In this document: piece by piece, positions 7,389 to 16,753 of the stretch
How positions within the stretch are numbered: the first letter of the stretch is position 1
How the letters are laid out: the number at the start of each line of letters is the position of its first letter
From: an uncultured Phocaeicola sp.
GTDB taxonomy: Bacteria; Bacteroidota; Bacteroidia; Bacteroidales; Bacteroidaceae
NCBI GenBank assembly: GCA_944319745.1
Contig: CALUET010000009.1
Location: forward strand, 1 to 64,000
DNA length: 64,000 bases
Reading direction: 5' to 3'
Translations under genes and position numbers: made by a program
The notes under the pieces: model-generated
The model's input: only the letters and a program-made list of their open reading frames with translations
What the model was told of the DNA's origin: nothing
Database searches by the model: none

Positions 7389-9539
7389 TTAAAACAGTTT
7401 ATCAATATCTATAGAGACACCAGCCGAGAACGTTGTTCCCGTGGTGCTGGGAGAATTGCTATAATAATACGACGGTTTGTAATTAAACAGGTTGTCTACC
7501 GTCATATTGATATTGATTCCTTCCCATATACGCTGCGAGAAATTCAATTTCCACATCGTATAACCGGGATACGTAACGCGTTCCGTTTCTTCATACGAGG
7601 TGAGATCCGTATATTCATCCGTCGTCACTTTCGACATGATTCGGCCGTTTAAGGAAATGTTGAATCCATATTTTTTCCAACTCTTATCGTATTCCAAACG
7701 AGCAGTCGCCGTATGAGGGCGCGTAGACGACAATATCGGTTCTCCTTTTGCGATATGTTCATGCGTATAAGCGTACGACAATCGAACACCGATTCCGCAA
7801 GGATACTTCGCAGCAGCGTTGACATCTACGCCAACGACCTTCATCTCTGAAATATTCGTGTAGACCATTCCTTTTAATTCCTGGTCCCAAGCTGTCGTAA
7901 TACGGTTATCTACCAAATTATAATATCCGGTAATTGTCACATTGTAACGGCTCTTTATATACTCGGCCGACAGTGAGAAGTTCTGACTTTCCTCAGGTTT
8001 CAGATTTTCATTTCCATAAATCATGAAAATATTGGCCATGTCGAAATTCATATACATCTCCTTTAAGGTGGGAGCACGGAAACCTCCTGCATAAGACGCG
8101 CGCAGCGAGCAGTTATTCCACTTATACATTATTCCAAGTTTGGAAGAAACATTTTGCACGTCAGCCTCCGAGAAATAGTCGTAACGCAGCCCTGTAGTAA
8201 CATTAAAACGGTCGGAAAGATTTAAATCGAACTGCACAAATCCATCCGCAGTGTACTGCTTATGAGATCCTCCTTCGGTAAATTGATAACTCATCAGGTA
8301 GTCTGTCATATAATCTCCGCCGACCGTCACGGTATTTTTCCCCGAAAAAGTATAATTATAAAGTGCACGTATGCTGTTCTGCACATTGCTGTAATCGCGA
8401 ATATCCAGCGATTTTACTTTATCAAAGCCGCTTTTATCGTACTGATCGAAGGCATAAGCCAACTCCAAATTATTCTTGTCATTAAAAATATAATTCCCTT
8501 TCAAGCCGGCATTATAATCGCGATACCGGTCAACATCCGAGGCGCTTTTATCTCTTTCCTTAAAGAAATATCCCGCACGCGCCGTAAGTTTCAACCGGTC
8601 ATTGGGGTTGTAGACCAAACGTTCCTTGAAATTCCACGTATGGTTCCCGTAAACCTGGTTATAATCCCCTTTATTCCCTTCCGATGAATCGAACAGTTCT
8701 ATCGGATCGGTCGTGGTATGTTGTACATTGATCGTATTATTGAACTTCCCGGCCTTAAAGCTTACTGATCCTCCATAGCGTTGATCATCATGAGCTCCGT
8801 AACGAGCATTAACGTTTGCCGTCCACGGTTCTGTCGATTCACGCGTAATGATATTCACCACCCCGCCGACAGCATTCGAGCCATATAAGGAAGAAGCGGC
8901 TCCTTTAACGATTTCTATTCGTTCTACATTGTCCAGATTTAAACGGCTATAATCGATGTTATCCAATGTTTCACCCGCCAAACGTTCCCCATCAACGAGA
9001 AACAATACGGCATTCCCGCCAAATCCCTGCATGTTCAATGAGGTTTGTTGATCCATCGAATAAGAGAATTCTATGCCAGGCAATTCGATCTGCAGAAGAT
9101 CTTGTATGTTTGTTGCATCAACTTTCCGGATATCATCCGAAGTAATCACCCGCGTAACGATAGGAACATCCTTCAACAGTTTCGGAGTTCGCGTCCCGGT
9201 TACGACCACTGTTTCCATTCCTATGGCGTCTTCTTCCAGCTTAAAATTAATTTCTTTTCCTTTTCCTGCCTCCAAATCATACTGTTGAGACACATATCCT
9301 ATATAGGTCACTACCAAAGTATATGCCTTACTCTCAGGTAAACGCAGCTTATATTTTCCATCTTCATTCGTAACTGTCCCGATATTTTTCTCGCTTTTTA
9401 CAACTATCGAAGCACCGATAAGTGGTTCTCCGGTGGCAGCATCTGTAACGATTCCCGACACCATTTGTTGTGCCATAGCAGCAAACACCGACAAAAAGCA
9501 TCCCAGTATCAGACAAAAACCTCTCAATCTTTTTCCCAT
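7389..9539 (-). CDS. hmuR: HmuR, TonB-dependent outer-membrane haem receptor
   Basis: A 716-residue receptor with a signal peptide (to about residue 23, AMAQQ), a carboxypeptidase-regulatory-like domain (about 28-100, VSGIVTDAATGEPLIGASI), a plug (about 110-235, ending GSNAVGGVVNIITR) and a 22-strand barrel that ends in an aromatic residue (IDKLF). The haem-receptor FRAP box and the NPDL-type box (here NENLKPEES) are both present. Family members commonly have a histidine between these boxes; here the stretch is MYMNFDMANIFMIYGN, with four methionines and no histidine. It sits between hmuY and hmuS. Energy would come from TonB-ExbBD at 14760-16750 or from HmuU-HmuV. Confidence 0.94.
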   Translation of the reverse strand: MGKRLRGFCLILGCFLSVFAAMAQQMVSGIVTDAATGEPLIGASIVVKSEKNIGTVTNEDGKYKLRLPESKAYTLVVTYIGYVSQQYDLEAGKGKEINFKLEEDAIGMETVVVTGTRTPKLLKDVPIVTRVITSDDIRKVDATNIQDLLQIELPGIEFSYSMDQQTSLNMQGFGGNAVLFLVDGERLAGETLDNIDYSRLNLDNVERIEIVKGAASSLYGSNAVGGVVNIITRESTEPWTANVNARYGAHDDQRYGGSVSFKAGKFNNTINVQHTTTDPIELFDSSEGNKGDYNQVYGNHTWNFKERLVYNPNDRLKLTARAGYFFKERDKSASDVDRYRDYNAGLKGNYIFNDKNNLELAYAFDQYDKSGFDKVKSLDIRDYSNVQNSIRALYNYTFSGKNTVTVGGDYMTDYLMSYQFTEGGSHKQYTADGFVQFDLNLSDRFNVTTGLRYDYFSEADVQNVSSKLGIMYKWNNCSLRASYAGGFRAPTLKEMYMNFDMANIFMIYGNENLKPEESQNFSLSAEYIKSRYNVTITGYYNLVDNRITTAWDQELKGMVYTNISEMKVVGVDVNAAAKYPCGIGVRLSYAYTHEHIAKGEPILSSTRPHTATARLEYDKSWKKYGFNISLNGRIMSKVTTDEYTDLTSYEETERVTYPGYTMWKLNFSQRIWEGININMTVDNLFNYKPSYYYSNSPSTTGTTFSAGVSIDIDKLF

Positions 9540-9584
9540 AATGACAGCATTTTATTGTATAAACCCCTTCTTCTTTTAGGAAAG

Positions 9585-10283
9585 CTATTCTATCACATTT
9601 TCAAAAGGATAGATATATTCTATTTTCATAAAGCCCTTATCCATGTTACTATTTCTATAATCGACCAGCTTAAGCGCGGCATGTGTTCCGTCTTTCAAGC
9701 GGACGATATAGACTTTATTCGACAATGAATAAATGGGAGGCATGGTACTTGTATCCACATCCAACCACGAAGACAATACAGAATTATAGTTCGAAGCCGC
9801 ATATTTTATGTTACCTTGCATCATGCCGCTCATATCGATTGTGATACGGTCTGTCGTCCATTCATCGGTAACATAAGTACCTTCGGGAATACGGCCTGCC
9901 GAAATCAGCACATCAAACCCCGTTGAACCCGATTCAAGTACGGCACCATCATTCGTCTTTGCGTCATACCGATGAATTGCGAAATCCCAACTTTGAGGAA
10001 GCACACCCGATTCTCCCAAAGGGATTTCCGCACCGCTTTCATCCACAATACGCGTAGAGTCTACCACTTGTTCGTGCAAATCAACATAAATCCACTTCGT
10101 ATAATCGGTAGCATCTACATAAATAGTTCCGGAATAATTTGCGTCATCCACTTCAATGAAGCCGAAATCTTTCAGTTCCTCGGCCGGCGCCGTATCGTAC
10201 ACGCCATCAAATATTCCTTCACAAGCCGAGAGCGATACGGTCATCGCTCCCAGCATTGTACACATTAAAAAATACTTTTTCAT
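9585..10283 (-). CDS. hmuY: HmuY-family haem-binding lipoprotein (haemophore)
   Basis: A 232-residue lipoprotein: signal MKKYFLMCTMLGAMTVSLSA with the lipidated cysteine at about residue 21. The all-beta body and gene order (directly before hmuR) identify HmuY. In P. gingivalis HmuY two histidines bind haem; in the Bacteroides vulgatus homologue two methionines 27 residues apart do so (from memory). Here Met154 (in DMSGMMQGN) and Met181 (in DTSTMPPIY) are exactly 27 apart, so a bis-methionine site is likely; no equivalent histidine pair is present. It follows the calycin-like gene by 4 nt, and hmuR begins 45 nt later. Confidence 0.88.
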   Translation of the reverse strand: MKKYFLMCTMLGAMTVSLSACEGIFDGVYDTAPAEELKDFGFIEVDDANYSGTIYVDATDYTKWIYVDLHEQVVDSTRIVDESGAEIPLGESGVLPQSWDFAIHRYDAKTNDGAVLESGSTGFDVLISAGRIPEGTYVTDEWTTDRITIDMSGMMQGNIKYAASNYNSVLSSWLDVDTSTMPPIYSLSNKVYIVRLKDGTHAALKLVDYRNSNMDKGFMKIEYIYPFENVIE

Positions 10284-10287
10284 GTTA

Positions 10288-11142
10288 TCACTCCTGCGCT
10301 ACTTCTTCTTCCGTTGAGAAGTTTATCGTAATATCCATAGGCATTGCACCCGGTCTTGCCACAGCAACAATTTCCGCATCGCCTTCTTTCGAAATAGTCC
10401 CCGAAACGGTTCCCGTAACAGTAAAGCTTGTTTGAGCAACAGAATATGAAGTTTCCACGATAGTATAACCATCAGCAGAAGCAGTTACCGTCACATCCGG
10501 AATCACAATATCCTCCATTGTCATAGAACCCATGCCGAGTCCCGGAACAGTCAACGTCACTTTTCCGTCGCTTTGCTCGGTTATAACGATAGTCATATCA
10601 CCGCTTCCTTGCTCTGAGCCCATGACGCTCATAGAATAATGCCCAGCATATTCATCGGCAACCTTTGCAGCCGGAGTCGTGGCAGACACGAACTTACATT
10701 CTATTTCAAACGGCATTGCACCCGGTTTAATAGGGAATGTAATCTGAGCTTCGCCGTTACTATCGATTGTTCCCGACAAACTTCCCGTAACATTAACCTG
10801 ACCGGCCGTAACCTCAAAGCTTTCCTTTGTCAAAGTATAGCTCGTTCCGTTCTTTTCTACTTCTACGCCTGTAATGGTCATTGCTCCCATAGACATGGCG
10901 CCACTACCCAGTGCCGGAACCGAAACAGTGGCCGTTCCGTCTTCTTCCGCCTCGATTGTCAGCGTAAGTTCCGCCTTTCCTTGAGAAGAGCCCTGCACAG
11001 ATTGTCTCAATATTCCCTCATAAGAGCCGGCAATCTCTTCCGCCAAAGAGGGAGTAGGATCGTCGGGAGTATTTTCATCATCACTACATGCTTGTGAACA
11101 TAAGGCGATAACCGCCATCAAAAAATAGTTTCTCAGTTTCAT
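10288..11142 (-). CDS. Two-repeat calycin-like lipoprotein, first gene of the hmu operon
   Basis: A 284-residue lipoprotein (MKLRNYFLMAVIALCSQAC, lipid cysteine near residue 19, then an acidic linker DDENTPDDPTPS). The rest is a tandem duplication of a domain of about 115 residues: each copy opens with a Y-x-G-type motif (AGSYEGIL; AGHYSMSV), has a GSGAMSMGAMTI / GLGMGSMTMEDI core and closes with PGAMPFEIE / PGAMPMDIT. This matches the calycin-like (lipocalin-type barrel) proteins annotated beside Bacteroidales haem loci. As the first gene after the promoter and 4 nt before hmuY, it likely acts at the cell surface in haem or porphyrin capture; that role is inferred. It is absent from the classical six-gene P. 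gingivalis operon. Confidence 0.75.
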   Translation of the reverse strand: MKLRNYFLMAVIALCSQACSDDENTPDDPTPSLAEEIAGSYEGILRQSVQGSSQGKAELTLTIEAEEDGTATVSVPALGSGAMSMGAMTITGVEVEKNGTSYTLTKESFEVTAGQVNVTGSLSGTIDSNGEAQITFPIKPGAMPFEIECKFVSATTPAAKVADEYAGHYSMSVMGSEQGSGDMTIVITEQSDGKVTLTVPGLGMGSMTMEDIVIPDVTVTASADGYTIVETSYSVAQTSFTVTGTVSGTISKEGDAEIVAVARPGAMPMDITINFSTEEEVAQE

Positions 11143-11188
11143 TTTTCGTCTATCTTTAATGTTTATACACTATTATTTTTTGCACGGA

Positions 11189-11220
11189 CAAAGTTATCCC
11201 GGTCCACAAAGTATGGCAAT
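11189..11220 (-). promoter_or_regulatory. Promoter of the hmu haem operon
   Basis: On the minus strand a TTG (11217-11219) is followed after 20 nt by TAACTTTG (11189-11196). Transcription would start near 11183, about 40 nt before the calycin-like gene. Iron control is expected for such an operon, but I cannot point to a convincing Fur box by eye. Confidence 0.65.
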
Positions 11221-11340
11221 ACCTAAAAATTATGAAATTTTATATTATGGACAGGCTGCCATAATCATAAAAGGGAAAGGCAATAAAAACACATCCAAAC
11301 ATGCTTTAGACATGTCCGGATGCTATGTTATCTGCGAAAA

Positions 11341-11370
11341 AACAAAAAGGAATACCTACTATTTAGTAGG
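11341..11370 (-). terminator. Terminator of the pdxJ-recG operon
   Basis: Read on the minus strand, CCTACT-AAAT-AGTAGG (11355-11370) forms a perfect 6-bp hairpin followed by a T-rich run (11341-11353), about 25 nt after the recG stop. Confidence 0.6.
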
Positions 11371-11395
11371 CAGGAAAGTAGAAGAAGAAAGGCTT

Positions 11396-13495
11396 TTAGC
11401 TGATGACAGCCCAGTTTACGTTCTTTTTCTGAAGCTCTTTCAGTTGGCGCCACACGACGGCATTTTCCGGATTCGTCCCGTCAGGGTCCGACTCCAATAA
11501 CCGTTCTGCCACTCCACGAACGTATTGAAGTAATTGTCCGTCACGGGCTATATTGGCTATTTTAAGGTCAAAAGCCACACCACTTTGTTGTGTTCCTTCC
11601 AAATCACCGGGACCTCTCAACTTCAGATCGGCTTCGGCTATTTCAAACCCGTCGGTAGTCTGCACCATAATTTCTATGCGTTTACGTGTTTCCTCGGAAA
11701 GTTTATATCCAGTCACAAGGATGCAATACGACTGTTCCGCCCCTCTTCCTACACGTCCACGCAATTGATGCAACTGAGAGAGGCCGAAACGTTCGGCATT
11801 TTCTATCACCATTATCGAAGCATTCGGCACATTCACGCCTACTTCTATCACCGTTGTCGCAACCATTATCTGCGTTTCATTCGATAAGAAACGCTGCATC
11901 TCCGCATCTTTCTCAGCAGGTTTCATCTTGCCATGCACCTTGCTCACTTTATATTCCGGGAATGCTTCACACACATGCCGATAGCCGTCTTCCAGATTCT
12001 TTATGTCTATCTTCTCGCTTTCCTGTATCAAAGGATATACAATATAGGCCTGACGACCTTCTTTTATCTGCGCACGGATAAAAGAATACAACGATGCCCG
12101 ACGATTATCAAACTGATGAATCGTACGAACGGGCTTACGTCCCGGAGGAAGTTCGTCGATAACCGAGACATCCAAATCGCCATAAAGTGTCATAGCAAGC
12201 GTACGGGGGATGGGAGTTGCCGTCATAACCAGTACATGAGGCGGCAATGTATTTTTAGACCACAGCTTTGCCCGCTGTGCCACGCCGAAACGATGTTGCT
12301 CGTCAATCACCACCAAACCGAGGGAAGAAAAGTTTACCGTGTCTTCTATTACGGCATGTGTTCCGATAAGGATCTGCACATCGCCCGTAAGCAAACCTTG
12401 TAAAATAATTTCACGCCGTTTCCCTTTCACTGTTCCGGTGAGGAGTTCCACCCGGACATTGAGGCCGTTTAAAAAACGTGTAACCGTTTCATAATGTTGG
12501 GCTGCAAGAATTTCCGTCGGAGCCATGAGGCATGCTTGAAAACCATTGTCGAGAGCTATCAACATTATCATCAAAGCCACCAGTGTTTTTCCACTTCCTA
12601 CATCGCCTTGAAGCAGACGATTCATTTGACGACCGCTGCCCATGTCCCGACGCATCTCTTTAATTACCCGCATTTGCGCCGAGGTTAGAGGGAAAGGCAG
12701 ATTTTTTTGATAAAACGTATTGAATATTTCACCCACATGTTTGAAGAGCAATCCGTGAAATTTCTGCCGCCTCTCACGGGTATAACGCAGGATATTCAGT
12801 TGGACATAGAAAAGTTCTTCAAATTTCAAGCGATATTGTGCCCGACGCAACAGGTCGGGATTCTGAGGAAAATGTATATTATACAACGCTTCGGGCAGAG
12901 GCATCAGATGATACGTCTCAAGCATTTTCCCGCTCAGCGTCTCCGGTATGGTTTCATGCTCTACGACTTCAAACAGATTCTTCATCAGCTTTTCTATCGC
13001 ATGCGAGTTCAAATTGCTGCGTTTCATCTTTTCCGTCGTATTATAATACGGCCGCAATCCCAAAGAAGATAGTACGATTTCTCCGGAAAGATCGATATCC
13101 GGGTGAGCAACATTGATACGTCCATTGAATAACGTCGGCTTCCCAAATATAATGTACTCCTCATTTACCTTATATTTCCCGGTAATGTATTTCAATCCCT
13201 GAAACCAAACCAGGTCAATGATGCCCGTCCCGTCCGAAAAATGCCCTATCAGCCGGCGTTGCCTTCCCTCGCCCAATGTTTCGAAACTCAGTATCTTTCC
13301 ACGCAATTGTATATAAGGCATGTTCCCATCAATCTCACTGATGCGGTAAAGGCGGCTGCGATCTACGTATTTATACGGGAAATAATATAACAAATCGTGC
13401 AAGGAATATACCTGCAACTCTTTATTCAATATCGAAGCCCGCTGCGGTCCTACTCCCCGTAAATACTTTATATCGCGTGAAGATAATTCCAACAT
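11396..13495 (-). CDS. recG: ATP-dependent DNA helicase RecG
   Basis: A 699-residue SF2 helicase that remodels stalled replication forks and branch-migrates Holliday junctions. The N-terminal wedge/OB domain (about residues 60-160) contains LRGKILSFETLGEGRQRRLI. Walker A GDVGSGKT is near residue 300, the DEQH box (DEQHRFG) near 398, motif III MTATPIPRTL just after, and the C-terminal helicase lobe has QLHQLRGRVGRG. Length is normal. It is the last gene of a seven-gene minus-strand run (42 nt after ispD) and is followed by a hairpin terminator. Confidence 0.97.
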   Translation of the reverse strand: MLELSSRDIKYLRGVGPQRASILNKELQVYSLHDLLYYFPYKYVDRSRLYRISEIDGNMPYIQLRGKILSFETLGEGRQRRLIGHFSDGTGIIDLVWFQGLKYITGKYKVNEEYIIFGKPTLFNGRINVAHPDIDLSGEIVLSSLGLRPYYNTTEKMKRSNLNSHAIEKLMKNLFEVVEHETIPETLSGKMLETYHLMPLPEALYNIHFPQNPDLLRRAQYRLKFEELFYVQLNILRYTRERRQKFHGLLFKHVGEIFNTFYQKNLPFPLTSAQMRVIKEMRRDMGSGRQMNRLLQGDVGSGKTLVALMIMLIALDNGFQACLMAPTEILAAQHYETVTRFLNGLNVRVELLTGTVKGKRREIILQGLLTGDVQILIGTHAVIEDTVNFSSLGLVVIDEQHRFGVAQRAKLWSKNTLPPHVLVMTATPIPRTLAMTLYGDLDVSVIDELPPGRKPVRTIHQFDNRRASLYSFIRAQIKEGRQAYIVYPLIQESEKIDIKNLEDGYRHVCEAFPEYKVSKVHGKMKPAEKDAEMQRFLSNETQIMVATTVIEVGVNVPNASIMVIENAERFGLSQLHQLRGRVGRGAEQSYCILVTGYKLSEETRKRIEIMVQTTDGFEIAEADLKLRGPGDLEGTQQSGVAFDLKIANIARDGQLLQYVRGVAERLLESDPDGTNPENAVVWRQLKELQKKNVNWAVIS

Positions 13496-13537
13496 TCAAA
13501 AAAACATCAAGAAAAACGTTCGGAAAGAACGGCATGT

Positions 13538-14200
13538 TTATAACAAAGATTCGGCAACTTTCAAGTCGAAGGGCGTTGTCAGTTTAATATTCTCCCTGTT
13601 CCCTTTTACCATATAAACCGGATGTCCGGAAGCTTCCACCACGGAAGCGTCGTCGGTAAAAGCCGGAGAATAAGACTGTTCGTAAGCTTTTTTCAGCAAA
13701 CCGGCGGCAAAAACCTGCGGAGTCTGCACCAGCTTATATTGATCTCGCGGAACTGTTTTGCTCTGATCCTCTCCCTCTACAAGGCGGACTGTCTCCACGA
13801 TATCGGTAACAGGTATAATTGCCTGCTTCCATTCGGCAGCACGGTAGCAGGCTTCTATCACATCAGGAGACACCAAAGGACGAACTCCGTCGTGAACACC
13901 AATCAGGCCTTCATCGTCCAACAATGCCAGCCCGTTGCGCACGGAATGAAATCTTGTTGCACCTCCCTCTGCCGTTTGATGCGGAATGGCGAAATCATAT
14001 TCCACACAAAGTTGCTTCCAATAGGTCATTTGATCTACCGGAAGCAACACTATGATCTTCATATTTTTGTCGAAAGCATGAAAGACTTCTATTGTATGCA
14101 TTAGGACAGGTTTCCCCTTCAACAGCAAGAACTGTTTAGGCGTCTCGCTTCCCATGCGAGAACCTTTCCCTCCTGCTACAATTATAACGGAACGTTTCAT
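13538..14200 (-). CDS. ispD: 2-C-methyl-D-erythritol 4-phosphate cytidylyltransferase
   Basis: A 220-residue enzyme that joins CTP to MEP in the non-mevalonate isoprenoid pathway. The N-terminal nucleotide-binding loop [16 protein letters not shown] carries the conserved glycines, Arg and Lys. [11 protein letters not shown] and [16 protein letters not shown] are family signatures, and FTDDASVVE holds the catalytic-site aspartates. Its ATG overlaps the DJ-1 stop (ATGA), so the two are probably translationally coupled. Confidence 0.96.
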   Translation of the reverse strand: MKRSVIIVAGGKGSRMGSETPKQFLLLKGKPVLMHTIEVFHAFDKNMKIIVLLPVDQMTYWKQLCVEYDFAIPHQTAEGGATRFHSVRNGLALLDDEGLIGVHDGVRPLVSPDVIEACYRAAEWKQAIIPVTDIVETVRLVEGEDQSKTVPRDQYKLVQTPQVFAAGLLKKAYEQSYSPAFTDDASVVEASGHPVYMVKGNRENIKLTTPFDLKVAESLL

Positions 14201-14748
14201 CAGCCGATCAGCATCCCGTCCTTTACACTTTGAGCTTTTTCTGCTCCTGCATACTTTTCAAGGATGGCAAAGCCGAAGGCACATGCCGCACCCGGTCCTT
14301 TTCCTGTAATAATGTTATCCGAGATTTCCACCATATTACCGGTATATTCTGCTCCTTCCAAATAATTATCGAAGCCCGGATAACAGGTTGCTTTCTTTCC
14401 TTTCAGCAAGCCTCGTTTTCCAAAGACCATGGGAGCGGCACAAATAGCTGCCAGTGGTTTATTTGCCGCAGCAAATTCTTTTATCAATTTATCAAGGCCT
14501 TCATGTGCGTCCAAATTCGTCGCTCCGGGCAAACCTCCCGGCAAAACAATCATTTCAACGTCTTCTTCAGTCAAATCTTCAAACAACATATCGGCAATAA
14601 CCGGCACTCCATGAGCTCCCGTTACCGTTTTATTTCCCATAACCGACACGGTTTTTACATCTAAACCGCCCCGACGCATAATATCCAACGGGAATAATGC
14701 TTCGGTTTCTTCGAAACCTTCCGCCAAAAAGATGCAAATCGTTTTCAT
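14200..14748 (-). CDS. DJ-1/PfpI family protein (putative glyoxalase III or deglycase)
   Basis: A 182-residue single-domain DJ-1 superfamily protein. The nucleophile-elbow cysteine is Cys103 in [11 protein letters not shown], and the supporting glutamate is in AEGFEETEA (about residue 15). Relatives act on methylglyoxal or in protection from carbonyl and oxidative stress; the true substrate is unknown. It lies between tonB (11 nt) and ispD (4-nt overlap) in the same operon, a common Bacteroidales order. Confidence 0.9.
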   Translation of the reverse strand: MKTICIFLAEGFEETEALFPLDIMRRGGLDVKTVSVMGNKTVTGAHGVPVIADMLFEDLTEEDVEMIVLPGGLPGATNLDAHEGLDKLIKEFAAANKPLAAICAAPMVFGKRGLLKGKKATCYPGFDNYLEGAEYTGNMVEISDNIITGKGPGAACAFGFAILEKYAGAEKAQSVKDGMLIG

Positions 14749-14759
14749 GCGTAAATTCG

Positions 14760-15596
14760 TTATTTCAATTTAAAAAAGTAAGTAATTGTTCCAATTTGAT
14801 CGTCCACTCCGTCTATCGGAAGGAAACGAGCTTTACGGGCTGCTTCCTCGGCTGCTTCACGCAAGGCGGCAGTTGCCGTATTTGTCCGCTTATTTATTGC
14901 CGTTCTGACGACTTGTCCTGCCGGATTCACCCAAATGGTTACAACAACTCGTCCCTCGTCTTGCACATTATATACGGGAAGAGGCAAGCCTTCTTTCCCG
15001 ATCTGTCGTCCGCCCAAATCGTATTGTCCGTAACCTCCAATGCCCGTAACTTTACCGGAATCGCTATTCCCTTCTGTGCTTCCCTGAATACCTTCACCCG
15101 AATCGGCCGTTCCTTTACTTCCCATCTGGGTACCTTTTCCGAAAGCACCGGCCACTTTATTTGCAGCGGCCTCGGCAGCTGCACGTTCGGCTGCCGCACG
15201 TTTTTCAGCCTCAATCTGTTCTTTTGTCTTTTCTTCTGCCTTTTCCACTTTCTCTTCCCGCACATTTACAGGCTTGACGTCTTGTTTTTCCGGTGATTCT
15301 TTCTTTACCTTTATGGGTGATTCATCCGGTTGTGTAATCAAAGGCTGCTCCGAATCTGTTGCATCGGCTGGCGGATCCGGCACAGAAATGTTCTCCGGTT
15401 CAGGCATTATATCAACTTCCGTCATCGTATAAGGGCTGGCGTTTCCCTGCGCCAATGCCGTATTTCCAAGCATAACAGGCACACCACCTTCTTCCTCCAT
15501 CTCCGGTTTAGAGATTGTAAGAATAAATAATAGCACCAAAACCACGATATGAACTACCGCAGTTCCGACGATTCCTATTATCTTACTTCGTTTCAT
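14760..15596 (-). CDS. tonB: TonB energy transducer
   Basis: A 278-residue protein with an N-terminal membrane anchor (about residues 6-28, IIGIVGTAVVHIVVLVLLF), a Pro/Glu/Lys-rich periplasmic spacer with a coiled-coil-like stretch EKVEKAEEKTKEQIEAEKRA near 115-140, a Gly/Ser-rich segment, and a C-terminal TonB domain (about 205-278, GRVVVTIWVNPAGQVVRT ... ITYFFKLK). It couples the proton motive force, through ExbB-ExbD encoded directly upstream, to TonB-dependent receptors such as HmuR. 11 nt separate it from exbD. Confidence 0.93.
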   Translation of the reverse strand: MKRSKIIGIVGTAVVHIVVLVLLFILTISKPEMEEEGGVPVMLGNTALAQGNASPYTMTEVDIMPEPENISVPDPPADATDSEQPLITQPDESPIKVKKESPEKQDVKPVNVREEKVEKAEEKTKEQIEAEKRAAAERAAAEAAANKVAGAFGKGTQMGSKGTADSGEGIQGSTEGNSDSGKVTGIGGYGQYDLGGRQIGKEGLPLPVYNVQDEGRVVVTIWVNPAGQVVRTAINKRTNTATAALREAAEEAARKARFLPIDGVDDQIGTITYFFKLK

Positions 15597-15607
15597 ACGA
15601 TTAAAAA

Positions 15608-16024
15608 TTAATGCTTATCCGGTCTACGAGTTGCCAGCACCATTTTATAATGATTCTCGTTCGCTATGTTCAATACTCGCACGATCTCCCTATAAGGTAT
15701 CGATTCGTCAGCATACAACGCGACATACATTTCGGGTTCTCTTTGCGCACATTCCTGCAAAAAGACCGGAAGTTCATCGATATCCAAGGGCATTTCACTC
15801 TCATTGCCGAATGCTCCGTAATAATTTAATTGCCGGTCTATGATTACTCGCGCCATTGGCTTTGCCGAAGTCTGCTCAGATCCCTGAGGCAACAACACCT
15901 TAATTGCATTCGGCGATACCATTGTTGATGTAATCATAAAGAATATCAACAGCAAAAATATGAGGTCGGTCATTGACGCCATATTGAAGCTCGGCGATAT
16001 TTTTTGTCTTCTTTTTAGAGCCAT
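15608..16024 (-). CDS. exbD: ExbD biopolymer transport protein
   Basis: A 138-residue protein with a short basic N-terminus, one membrane helix (about residues 15-38) that contains the essential aspartate in SMTDLIFLLLIFFM, and a periplasmic domain that ends ANENHYKMVLATRRPDKH. With ExbB it forms the proton channel that drives TonB. It lies 6 nt after exbB and 11 nt before tonB. Confidence 0.95.
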   Translation of the reverse strand: MALKRRQKISPSFNMASMTDLIFLLLIFFMITSTMVSPNAIKVLLPQGSEQTSAKPMARVIIDRQLNYYGAFGNESEMPLDIDELPVFLQECAQREPEMYVALYADESIPYREIVRVLNIANENHYKMVLATRRPDKH

Positions 16025-16030
16025 AAACGT

Positions 16031-16750
16031 TTATTTTTCATTCGATTCGTTCAGCAAATCCATAAAAGCCATCGTTCGTGCTTCCATTTGCCCGACCACT
16101 TTATCGACACGATTCACCAAATGATTGTAAGCAAACATGGCTATGATACCAACAATAAGGCCACCTACGGTTGTAATCATGGCCTCGTAAATACCGCTCG
16201 ACAACAAAGTTATATCAATATTATTTCCGGCATTCGCCATATTCCAGAAGGCGCGTACCATACCCAATACCGTTCCTAAGAAACCAAGCATAGGAGCTCC
16301 ACTCGAAATTGTCGCAATAACAGACAAACCATTCTCCAACTTGGCAACCTCCATATTTCCGCTATTTTCCAATGTTGCCTGCACATCCGAGGTAGGACGT
16401 CCCATTCGGGTAATGCCTTTTTCTATCATTCTTGAAGAAGGCGTGTTGGCCAACCGACAATAATTTATGGCCGATTTCACTTCTCCACTCTTAATATAAT
16501 CACGAATGCGCTCCATAAACAAAGGATCTTCCTTGCTTGCTTTCCTGATAGCGACTTCCCGTTCGAAAAAAACATAGATAGCTATTACCGACATCAACGC
16601 CAGTACAATCATAATCCAACCGCCTTTACAAGCCATATCGAAAAGATTCATTTCAGGTTCTCCCGAGGCAACAGGAGTAAGAACCGGATTTGCTCCCGAC
16701 AATGTGTCGGCCACGTTTTGTGCTACTGCCAGCAATGTTAATGTAATCAT
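16031..16750 (-). CDS. exbB: ExbB, MotA/TolQ/ExbB proton-channel protein
   Basis: A 239-residue inner-membrane protein. It has an N-terminal extension before the first TM (about residues 44-66, GGWIMIVLALMSVIAIYVF), then TM2 and TM3 with the family motifs APMLGFLGTVLGMVRAFW and AMITTVGGLIVGIIAMFAY. It partners ExbD and TonB. It begins 3 nt after pdxJ, which suggests translational coupling. Confidence 0.95.
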   Translation of the reverse strand: MITLTLLAVAQNVADTLSGANPVLTPVASGEPEMNLFDMACKGGWIMIVLALMSVIAIYVFFEREVAIRKASKEDPLFMERIRDYIKSGEVKSAINYCRLANTPSSRMIEKGITRMGRPTSDVQATLENSGNMEVAKLENGLSVIATISSGAPMLGFLGTVLGMVRAFWNMANAGNNIDITLLSSGIYEAMITTVGGLIVGIIAMFAYNHLVNRVDKVVGQMEARTMAFMDLLNESNEK

Positions 16751-16753
16751 AAG

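Noticed and set aside
11159..11500. Plus-strand ORF of 113 codons between the hmu operon and recG
   Set aside because: It overlaps the hmu promoter, the recG terminator and over 100 nt of recG, and matches no family.
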